A DNA stretch of 64,000 nucleotides, taken from NCBI GenBank assembly GCA_949126835.1, contig OX421498.1, forward strand, positions 32,416,000 through 32,479,999, in the 5' to 3' direction. Within the stretch, counting starts at the first letter, position 1. Each line of letters starts with the position of its first letter. Origin of the DNA: Anisus vortex. Its lineage: Eukaryota; Mollusca; Gastropoda; Planorbidae. Below, one piece after another: positions 22,917-34,900 of the stretch. The position numbers and the translations under genes were made by a program. Below the pieces are notes generated by a model. That model worked only from the letters and a program-made list of their open reading frames with translations. It was not told where the DNA came from and did no database searches.

Positions 22917-25900
22917 ATGTCAGATATCAACAGGAATATAAGTGTTCGACAACTGCCAGCAGGCAAGCTACAAAATATTAAAAAGTTCTTTGAAGATGGT
23001 AAAAACATTACCTCTATTTGTCAAAGTCTGTAATAATTGTATGTAAATTGATTGTAATATACAGTAAATCAAGCTTTTTCCTTTCAAAATATAATATGAG
23101 CTTACATCACTAGACATGAGCCTACTGTGTGACTGTATGCCAATTAATTTTTAAATACATACTGTTATGAATATATTTTTAAAGTTTAAAAATGAAATTT
23201 TGACAATAATTGTGATTTTAATTGGAGATTCTTATTTAATATGTAATCATTATGCTATTAACATAATAAAAGTGTTATGTCTTAAATAGGTGAAAAAGAC
23301 ACAACAGAGAAACCAATGCCGCCAACCAGACCTCAGTTACCGCCTGGTAAAGGTGGTTCTCCTGCCCATCAGCCTGCAGCTAAAAAGTACCCAGCACCTC
23401 AGGCACCAGCAGGTCAGGTGAAGCAGTTTGAGAAAAACATCAAAGATGATGAAAGCAATGATCAGTTGAGATCCCAGAAGTCAGGCTGGGATACCAATCA
23501 ACCAGAGCAAACTAGGCAAGTCTCCAAAGTAGCAATAAGAATAAGCTCCATAGAAAATGCAGCAAGTTCTTTGAGCACAACTAATGCTGCTGCAGCAAGT
23601 ATTTCCCATCACAAGCCCAGCAATGTCCATCAGAATGAGCCCAACAGTAAGACAGGGTGTGAGGCTGTAAATAATCCTTTCTACGTAGACACTGTGAAGG
23701 TACAGAGAGCTTTAAGTGACGTCAGTGACCTCTATGCCAAAGTCAACAAACCTAATAAAAATCTAGATGACGAGAATGTCACTTCCCGTCCCAAGACTGA
23801 TCTTCAAAGAAAAGAAGCTATACGGAAAAACTCTGATGAAAGACGAAAGACAGTGGCAACATTCAATGGTGCTGTTGACAATAATTCTGTCAGTGTGGCA
23901 TCTAGAACAAAGTTGTTTGACAGCCCAAAGCCAACACCTCCACTGAAGCCAGATGCCATTAAAAGACAGTTGAGCGTAAAAACAAGTCAAGAACAAGGAC
24001 CTTTAAAATCGGAATCAGATCGTAGTCAAGAGGGAGTGTATAATCAGCCATGGGACAAAAGCTCTGTGATAGAAGACCTGAAGAAGAAATATCGTCCTCC
24101 ACCCTCATCCGGCTCTACGGTCACAACAAACAATGCCACCAAATGCTCATCACCTTCCCAGAAACCTCCATTGCCCAGTCAGCCCCCAAGAGTGTCACAT
24201 CAGCAGCAAAGCCATGAAGCTGCCAACGAGGGTCGCAGAAACTCCGATCACTCTAAAGTATTAGATTCCACTTCTGACCTTAAAGTTGCAGCCGCCCCTC
24301 CCAAGCCTCCACGAACACATGCTCATGATGATTATATGAAAGTAAAGATTGCTCAAAGTGAAAGCAAAGCAACTCCTGAAGTGGTGCTCAAAAAATCTAT
24401 TGGGGTAGATGAAGTTGATTCCACAACAGAATACCTTTCTGTGAAGGACAGAATTTCTAAAATGCGACAACAAACCAACTCCCCACCGCTTGCACCCAAC
24501 AGAGATCAAAATGTCCTAATGCGCCACCAGCCTCCCTCCAGACCACCTCCACCGAAACTGCGCCCCAACTCGGGCGGGACCCCAACCAAAGAGAATCCGT
24601 TGCTTCTCAGGCCCAGGCCCAAGACACAAATCCCAGTGGCTCAGGAGGAAGGGCCAGTGGTCATCCCCTTGTCACCAAACTCTCAGTTTCAGTCGGCGAC
24701 ATTATTTTCCAGGAAGGCCAGTCAGTCTCGAAAGCCAAGTGACCAGCTCCCCCCAGAGCCAGGGAAGAGATTCCCACTAAGAAAAAGCTTCAGCTCAGAA
24801 CACTTGCACTCCAGTAAGAGCAGCTCTCTAAACCTCGACGAGGGTGAAGTCTCGCAGTTGTCACAAGGCTCTACTGAAGCAGACTATGAAGCTGTCCTGG
24901 ATCCAGACGGCTACGCGATACCACACGAGTTTTTGAAAATACCAAGGAAGCGTCAGTGCTCTGAGCAGACTGAAAATATGGTGAGTTCTCATTTCTTGGC
25001 TGTTATTTTTCCATGTCATTCTATCAGAAGTGCGTGTGTGTTTATGGTCATTTTGTTGAGCAACACTTTTAGAAAACATATCATTAGTTATGTAAATTGC
25101 GTTGTTCATGACAAAGTTCACAACTACCCATTAGGATGGAGTGTTTTACTAGGAACATGTGTTTATATATTTCCAGAAGTTTGTTTCAGTGACTGTACAC
25201 ACACTTTATAAAAAAGAAAACAAAAGCTCTTTCATTTAGAATAATGTGTCAGGGGAAGAAAATTTTTTTAGTAAAAATAAATAAATAAACGGTTTACTGT
25301 GCACACATAAAACCTAATGTTTTGTTCCGGCATAAGGCCCAATATGGACTAGAGTATACCCGCTGAACACAGTTTGAGGGGGGGGGGGGGCGAGCTAGCC
25401 GCAAGAGATACGAAATATTGTAAGCCTATATACTATATACATTTATTATTCATTTATATGTATATATTCTCTTGCTTTCTGGCACACTCTCTCTTGTTCT
25501 CTCTTTCTCTCGTTGTACCTCTCTCTATTAGCATGTAAGCCTGTATATATAATATTATGTTTACCACCAAAGATATTTGATCGCTGCATGTAATGTTAGG
25601 CCTGCTGCGTGCATCATTAGCCGGAGCAGGAAGTAAATCGTGCCAGTAGTAAATACATCGGAAATACAGCGTGGGCCCTAAGCATACTTAAACATTTTGT
25701 CTAGTGTACTGATTTCAAAACAGTCTTGTGCCGTTATTTTTTTTTAACTAGATCTAGTATTTAGTATTAAGGGAATAGATTACAGTGAGGATGTTGTGAC
25801 TGTACGTTTTTTTTTCTCCTCTCTCCTACTATTTGCCTGGCCCTGCTTATCTCCAAAATAAAAAGGAAGTAGGATAAGGCCTCGCTATTCATTGCATGAG

Positions 25901-28900
25901 TGTCAAAATGACCGCTAGTGGATGGTTACAAGCTTGGTGTCACAACGCCACAAGTTCTTCGTAGGCGTTTAAAGAACGGCTGGAGGCGTAACCATTTAGT
26001 CGGGGTAGGCCCATACAAATTAACTATAAAAACGAATGCAGGGCCGCTGGGGGTCGGGGGGGGGGGGGGGGGCTCCGCTAAGGTGTAAAATCGTAACCGC
26101 ATAAAGTAGCAACTAAATTTTGGATGGAAAATAACAATTAGTTGTTTTGTTGTTGTTGTTTTTTTTTAACATCGACAAAGCGACACCAAAAGTTTTATCG
26201 TACATTTCCCAATACTCGAGTCTCCATACTATAGGCTATAGGCTATACCTTCTAGTTCTATTACCTTAATTTTTGCTTAACATCGAAAGTCCCATGACAT
26301 ATTGTATGACATGAAAGCATCCTGTATTAATGTATTTCGTTGTTGTTTAAATCATCGTTTCTGTTACTTCTGAAATTATTATTATTTTATGTTTTTGTTG
26401 TTGCATTTGACTGATCCGTTTTTGCTCCATTCGTGAAATGGAACGGTTGAGGCGGCAGAGAAGTGGGGCATGTTTAGGGCCTCTCTCACTACCTCTAAAT
26501 CCGGTCCTGGGAAATAAGGATTTGCGTCACGTATTCCATTCCTGTAAAATGTTGTAGTCGAGAGACGTTTCGTGTACACGTGTGTTGTTGTTGGCGAGGA
26601 TGACTTACACTTTTATAGACCTAAACACACACACACACACAACGTGTCCATAATACAACAGATAACGTCACTGGCATGATTCACGTATATTTATTATAAT
26701 GCAGCAAATAGCCTACAAGTCCACAATGAGACTGTTAACACTCAGTCAACAAATCTTCACACATCAAATTCTTCAAATCCACACACACATGCACACTCCC
26801 TCAATAAATCATACACTCTGAGTTCTTAGAGTATAATATGTCCGACTATTCAGCAAATCTTTACAAAGTAGTGTTTCTATCTTCTACCACCCCACCCCCA
26901 ACCCGCACAACAAGTCTCCATCCCACTCTCTATAAAAATAAAACTCCGGCACATGAAGGCCTGCACGCCTTTAATTTGACTCTGGGGATTGCCACAACGA
27001 TTGGACAACTTTACCATTGCCTCGCCCTACTCCGGATGGCGTAACTGGAAATTCATCTAACCTAAGATCCGCCCAACCTGAGATAGTGTCCTAGATTTGT
27101 ACGTGTCCATAAAAATATATTTCAGTTCCGATTTCCGACAGAAAAAGAATCGCATTTTTGCAAGTGTCGGAAAAAATGTACACGTTTTCGGAAAAAAAAT
27201 CCATCTGCGGAAAAATTTCAGAAAATGCGTCGGAAAATTGATTTGAAACGGAATATTCGGAATTCCGCCAAAAGTCGGAAAAGTTACAACCCATATAAGT
27301 ATGGGTGGTTTGGAATGTAATGTTTATTGAGCTATCCCCCCTCCCTCCCCATCCTTAAGTTGCACTAACTTGTCCATTGGTTTGCTGACCGGGGACTATC
27401 CTTGAAATATCCGATTCCGCAATGACTATCTCCCCCCTCCTTCGGTGCCAAAAAGCCAAACATATTGATCTCCGCTAGTGCCCCAAAACATTGTCCGTGA
27501 CTGGGAGGGTTTGGCACTTGCTTGTCTGTGACAGAGAGGGACTTTCCACTTGCTTTTTAATTGGTTAAGCCGCGACCAGCGTTATTATGCTGCGTTCTTT
27601 ACTGCTTGCCACCATCTGGGAAACTCTGAAACAGTTTGGACTAGACTAGGCGTTCTTTACAAATTCCTAGTGAGAAATATTCCAGTTGGCGACTTGGTAA
27701 ATCTTAACCGAAATAAGGCCGAAGAGCTCCCGAGTTATGAGTTGTTGTTTTTGTTGTTGTTTTTTAAACTCATATAATAGACTGAGCTAAACTCTTGTAA
27801 TGTAAACGTTCAGTTATGAAAGAAACGAACAAAAAGTATTGAGTAGGAAGTAGATATTAATCAATAGGTATACAACTAGTAGACCAACATTATTGTACAG
27901 GAGCTAAACAGGAACTAAGCTTAAGTTCACAACTATCAAATTTGATAAGTCTTCCACTAGAAATACTCCATTATAACTGTTGCCAAAGGGGAAGAGAATT
28001 CGAAGCAGACGTTACAATAAGTTTTCTCCCCATTTTCCGACACCTCCCATATCGCTTTTTTTTTTGTGTATGCCCCTAGTTTTGAAAGACAAATGAATAT
28101 CACAGATCAGGTAATGAGTTCAATAAGGTTTACCTGACTTTATTTTCTCTAAACGTGGAAACCACGCTGTTTCCCCGTCGATACGACGTGGTGTGCCCGC
28201 AGGGTAGCTGGTTTTTCTTGAGTATCTTCAATGTATTGATATACGCCATAAGTGGATGTGCTCAGTCTGATGAGATTGGGCTCTCTGAATGTATCCCCCA
28301 GCCTTGCTTTACGGAGAGCTGGTAAAAGGCCCAAGGAAAAGATACAGGCATTGACTGCGGTTCAAATGGGACACTTGACCTTATCACACATTTAAGTTAT
28401 CTCTCTAAATATATTCTCCTTTGAACTGACCCGAATTATTACGCTTTGTCAAGGAATCATCCTGTTGGTCAATCCATCTCATAGCAACGCTTTGTTTACA
28501 TCGTACTACACTAAACGTGCCACCTATCGGTAAAGATATTCTTTGAAAAAAAAAAAACCTAATTGATCAAAAGTGTTAGCTAACAGCTACGCAACAATTT
28601 ATGACGTCTGGTCAATCTATAAGACAAGTTAACATAAATACACAGAGTCGTTGAACTGCAACGTTTTTGGGGGTGAAGATTTCTTGGAAGACACTTCTAC
28701 TCTGTAATTATTTGCACTAAAGCTATTTAAAGCTGATTTTTTGTTTATAAAAAAAAAAGAATAAATATTTTTGCATCTTCTTATTTTCTTTTTCTAAAAC
28801 AAAATTTGGCAAAGGAAGACATTTTCAGAAAAAAAATGTGAATATAAATTTTTGTTTAATATTACATTTAGATCCAAATAATAAAAATATATAAGTTTGA

Positions 28901-31900
28901 GACACCCAGGAGTTAAAACATATGGTGCTTGTTAGGCCTGAACGTAGAAAGAGTTAAAACATATGGTGCTTGTTAGGCCTTGAACGTAGAAAGAGTTCAA
29001 ACATATTGCTTGTTAGGCCTGAACGTAGAAAGAGTTAAAACATATGGTGCTTGTTAGGCCTTGAACGTAGAAAGAGTTCAAACATATTGCTTGTTAGGCC
29101 TGAACGTAGAAAGAGTTAAAACATATGGTGCTTGTTAGGCCTGAACGTAGAAAGAGTTAAAACATATTGCTTGTTAGGCCTGAACGTAGAAAGAGTTAAA
29201 ACATATGGTGCTTGTTAGGCCTGAACGTAGAAAGAGTTAAAACATATTGCTTGTTAGGCCTGAACGTAGAAAGAGTTAATACATATGGTGCTTGTTAGGC
29301 CTTGAACATAGAAAGAGTTAATACATATGGTGCTTGTTAGGCCTGAACGTAGAAAGAGTTAAAACATATGGTGCTTGTTAGGCCTGAACGTAGAAAGAGT
29401 TAAAACATATTGCTTGTTAGGCCTGAACGTAGAAAGAGTTAATACATATGGTGCTTGTTAGGCCTTGAACGTAGAAAGAGTTAAAACATATGGTGCTTGT
29501 TAGGCCTGAACGTAGAAAGAGTTAATACATATGGTGCTTGTTAGGCCTTGAACGTAGAAAGAGTTAATACATATGGTGCTTGTTAGGCCTGAACGTAGAA
29601 AGAGTTAAAACATATGGTGCTTGTTAGGCATGAACGTAGAAAGAGTTAAAACATATTGCTTGTTAGGCCTGAACGTAGAAAGAGTTAATACATATGGTGC
29701 TTGTTAGGCCTTGAACGTAGAAAGAGTTAAAACATATGGTGCTTGTTAGGCCTTGAACGTAAAAAAGAGTTAAAACATATGGTGCTTGTTAGGCCTTGAA
29801 CGTAAAAAGAGTTAAAACATATTGCTTGTTAGGCCTGAACGTAAAAATAGTTAAAACATATTGCTTGTTAGGCCTTGAACGTAAAAAGAGTTAAAACATA
29901 TTGCTTGTTAGGCCTGAACGTAGAAAGAGTTAATACATATGGTGCTTGTTAGGCTGAACGTAGAAATAGTTAAAACATATGGTGCTTGTTAGGCCTTGAA
30001 CGTAGAAAGAGTTAATACATATGGTGCTTGTTAGGCCTGAACGTAGAAAGAGTTAAAACATATGGTGCTTGTTAGGCCTGAACGTAGAAAGAGTTAAAAC
30101 ATATTGCTTGATAGGCCTGAACGTAGAAAGAGTTAATACATATGGTGCTTGTTAGGCCTTGAACGTAGAAAGAGTTAAAACATATGGTGCTTGTTAGGCC
30201 TTGAACGTAAAAAGAGTTAAAACATATGGTGCTTGTTAGGCCTGAACGTAGAAAGAGTTCAAACATATGGTGCTTGTTAGGCCTTGAACGTAAAAAGAGT
30301 TAAAACATATTGCTTGTTAGGCCTGAACGTAAAAATAGTTAAAACATATTGCTTGTTAGGCCTTGAACGTAAAAAGAGTTAAAACATATTGCTTGTTAGG
30401 CCTGAACGTAGAAAGAGTTAATACATATGGTGCTTGTTAGGCCTGAACGTAGAAAGAGTTAAAACATATGGTGCTTGTTAGGCCTGAACGTAGAAAGAGT
30501 TAAAACACATGGTGCTTGTTAGGCCTTGAACGTAAAAAGAGTTAAAACATATTGCTTGTTAGGCCTGAACGTAGAAATAGTTAAAACATATGGTGCTTGT
30601 TAGGCCTTGAACGTAGAAAGGGTTAAAACATATGGTGCTTGTTAGGCTGAACGTAGAAATAGTTAAAACATATGGTGCTTGTTAGGCCTGAACGTAGAAA
30701 GAGTTAAAACATATGGTGCTTGTTAGGCTGAACGTAGAAACAGTTAATACATATGGTGCTTGTTAGGCTGAACGTAGAAAGTTTCGACTTCTCTATTCTT
30801 TGATCCCATTCTTTATTTCGTATCACTAACCGATTCCATATCGAGAAATTCTAGAACCTGTAACATGAATTGGATTGGGGGGGGGGGGGGGGTCAATGAT
30901 TGTTTTATGTTGTTTTTTTTGGCATATTCCGTTCGGCAGCTTTTTTGGTTTGGCACCAATTGACTTGACACTTTCACAATCACATCTTTAAAAATCACGT
31001 TTTTTTTTTGCCCGCTGTGTGGATAAGATTTTTTTTTCTGTTTTTCTTATAGTAATTGTAGTTTTTTTTATAACTGTTAAACATTGAGTATCTAGGGCAT
31101 TGGGTAGGTATGTTTGTTTTAAAATAGCCATGCATTTTATATATAAGACTAAGATTTATTTGACTAAGATTTATTCCACCTAGACTCTAGACTAGCCTAA
31201 ATGTAATATAGGCCTACGCTTACTGCTTTTATCTCAATTGTTATATATTATTATCATATCGCATTTAAAAATAAGTCTATATTTGAATTAATAAGTTAAA
31301 ATCGGGCTCAAATTATATTTTTAAAAAACCGCTTAGCACCTAAAACGAAAAAGTCTGTATACTATATATTATACTGTCAAAGGTATATCGATAATAGGCA
31401 CGATTACTGACCTAGATTAACAAAATATATATTTATTTTGCGACCCCGTATCGAGCAGCGACCTGGTATTGGCCCGGACCCGGCATATGGAAAATTCGGA
31501 ACTGGTCCGTTGTAACCTTCTCTTGTCAAGCCAAACATTTTGTCTAGGATGTTTAAAGATAACATTTTGTGCTCTGTTTAAAAAAAAAATAATAATTCTA
31601 CTCTTAACTTACAAAAACACTCAAGACTGCCTTGAATGATAATCTGCTTGCCACTTTTTCTAAGTCTAAGTGTACATTGTTCCGTTTTTTTTTCTCCCGC
31701 CGATTTGTTTTATACTACAGAAGCATTCATATCTAGTTTCCTGCTTGTGAAACGCGTGATAAGGACAAATAATTCGTTGGTCTCGCATCTTGTAGACTTT
31801 GAGAGGTCTTACTGTCTACACGTCTGTAAAAAACGTAATCCGGCTTGCAAATTGTATGTTGGTAATACATGTACTAACTTGAGGTTCTGATTATGGCTTG

Positions 31901-34900
31901 TTCGTTCTTTTGCCTTTTTCTTGTTCACGTTCAATGGGCCGTATTGCTGCTGAGAGTTAACACCCTTGCCCCTTTTACAAGTCAATCTTTTATGACTGAC
32001 TTGTAATTTACAAGTCAGTCATAAAAGATTGACTTGTATAAGGGGCAAGAGTGTTAACTCTCAGCAGCAATACGGCCCATTAAGACATCAATAACACCAG
32101 AGTGTATCAAGGGCGTCAAGCATACATTAACTAACACTCCGAAACATTAGAAAAGTAAATGTATTTTTAAAGAGTTTATAAGAAGCTTTTGTCGATATTT
32201 TTATATTTTGATTCCGTTGGAAAATATTATTTATTTTTTTTACACTGACTAGGAGCGCTGAAGTTTGCTTTCCTTGTGTTTCTGCAACAACAATGGCATG
32301 GTACATACCTAGATCTATACAATGACCTTGCGGTTTTTGGGGAAAGCTCACTTGACATTTCAAAATTTGGGAAAATGTGTAAAATATATTGGAAAACTGA
32401 AAAGTTTGGTTTTGGAAAAGTTTTGTGAATTTCACCAAGATGGACAAAACGTCTATTATTTTAATTATTTTTTTATGTCAAAAACCTTGTCGATAAGTTG
32501 AGGAGTCGTTAATAAACACTCATTTTTTTAATTAAAAAAAAATACTTTAAAAGAATCATCCACATTTTTTTTTTTTTACCTTTAGACTATACATTGCCAG
32601 TAAACATTGATAAATTTCAAACATTCATGTCGGTAAAAATTGGTTTGCGAATTTCTTTTTAAAGTTGGGGAAAACTTGTGAAAAGTTTGTGAATTTTTTT
32701 AATGATTTTATAGTAAGAATTCAGACATACATGTATTTACCAAAAACTGTTACTTACTTACCGTAAAGCCGTTGGCGCATAGGGCAGCAACAAAGTATTT
32801 CCATCTTTGTCTGTCACGTGCGACAATTCCTCTTGTACCACAGGACGGACCAAATTCCTTTAATTCCTGTTCTACCGTTCTGCGCCAGGTTACTTTTGGT
32901 CTTCCTCTCATTCTTTTTCCCTCTGGCGTCCAGTGTAGGGCTGTCTTGCAGGTGTTTCCTTCCTCACTTCTCAGCATATTATGGCCAATGCATCGCCAAC
33001 GCATTTTCATTATGATTGTGCCCATGTCTTCGTGTTTGCATTGGGACATTAATTCTTCGTTTGATATATTTTTTGTCCAGAATATTTTCAAAATCCCTCT
33101 TAGGTTGTTGAGTGAAAAGTTGAAAGCTTTGCAATGCAAGGTCCTGTTGTGTAATGCGCCAACATTCGGTACCATAAAGAAGAACAGGAAGGACACAACT
33201 GTTATAGAGTCTTAATTTAGTTCTGGTACTGTATTGACAGGTTTCCAGATGTTGTTCATGCCTGTTCTGAAGGTCTTCTTTATTTCCCCCATTAATAACT
33301 GTCTTCACCTTCACCTATCCCATAATCCTAGTCAAGGGCGTCGGGGCACCATGTTTTGACTGTTGAAAGATTGTATATTGTATGCCACTCGTCTCGGTCC
33401 TGCGCCGCCCTCTGGGAATCAACAATAGACAAACGGGTCCATTCTTTGGTGTCATCCTCCCTGGGAGTCCCACTGTCTCTTCTATTAGCCAGTCTGCAGA
33501 GCAGTTTGCTCTCCTGCAGTCTATGTCAGACACACTGGCATCGTTATTCTGGGTTTTCCTTTGTGGCTTTGTGGGGGATTCACGTTTTACGTGCCCGGGT
33601 TATACCCAATGCACAACCTACTTTTAGCCGCCTTTTACGACATGCAAGTGGGACTTAGCAGTGGGGTTATTCTACCACCTGGTCATCTCCAGGACCCCGA
33701 TACCCACACGGAGTCACTGCCAGCTAAGCCATCTATGTCATCGGCATTTACTGTATTTACTTATCAAATACATTTTTAAAAACTCCATTTTTTTCCGCGT
33801 CATTCTTTTCGCACTATAAAAGTGATTCAAACAAACTATAAAACGTAACATTCAACACATTACTTATAAAAACAACAGCAACAAAAAAAACAACAACAGC
33901 AAGGAAGGCAAAATAAACAATTTAAAAGCTCGCCTTGAATCATTAAAAAAAAAGTCTCTATTATCAACCCTTCAAAAAGTACTTAGAAAATGAATACAAT
34001 TCAATTAAATTCCAACTATTTTTGAAACTATTTGGAATCCTCATTATGTATTTGTAATGCGCTTAAACGTGTTAGGAGTTGTATTAGGTGTTGTTGTTGT
34101 TTTTTTGCTGTCGTTTTATTAAATTTGCATTTATTTAAAGTTATTCCCCCCCCCCCTTCCAAACACACACATACACACACACATGCACTATACAATGTGA
34201 ATACAACCGATTTGATGAGGCTTAAAACGTGAACGCATGGAAACCTAGGGATAATGGGCTCCCGTGGTGGGGGGTGGCGCTGTAAATTGGCGCCCATCTT
34301 GACTGTCAGTCTCATTGTATTGGTGAGCTGTTTTTCTTGTCTATAAACTACAGTCAATAAAAAAACAAATCAATATTTTGTCGTCAACTAGTTTTGTTAT
34401 TGGTTTTACATTTGATAGTTGTAAAGTGGTGTGTTTTTTGTTGTTGTTGTTGTTATTGTTTTGGCGACCTTTCCCCACTCTCTCTATCTACCCTTAGTAC
34501 TGCACTGTAAGGCTATGTTTGTTCAAGCAGACGATTTACTTGGGTTCCGCTACACGTAAAATCATACCGTTATTATGTTGTTTTTTGTTTTTTTTTTAAA
34601 CTACGGCCCTCAAGTGCAAATGCTATAGAGCCCAGAGTTTCCCGAAATCCTTGGTCACACAACCCGGCACCGGGCTCTGAAAGCTAAAACAAAAAAACCC
34701 GAGTCGCAAAAATTAAGAAAGAATTGTTAATAATTATCTAGGTCAGGGGTCTGCAACCTTTTGATAACAGTGTGCCAGATTAGGATTTCTAATTCATTCA
34801 TCGTGCCAACAGCCTAAAAGTTAACCCACTCTTTTCTTGTAGAAGAGACACTAATTGTCTTTTTTCGGAGTCTTGCGCGTGCCATTGAAAATGGCTCGGA

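Noticed and set aside
25345..25375. GTATACCCGCTGAACA resembling the start of 28S rRNA
   Set aside because: Only about 15 bases match and the flanks do not continue as rRNA.
30072..30266. Minus-strand frame with repeated ICFNSFYVQ peptide
   Set aside because: It is a translation of the 41-bp minisatellite. Unit-length variants break the frame and there is no start or splice context.
28911..30780. TTAGGC in every unit, the nematode telomere repeat
   Set aside because: TTAGGC occurs once per 41-bp unit, not in tandem, and molluscs use TTAGGG. It is coincidental.
32772..33215. Plus-strand 147-codon open frame
   Set aside because: It is the antisense shadow of the LINE reverse-transcriptase remnant on the minus strand.
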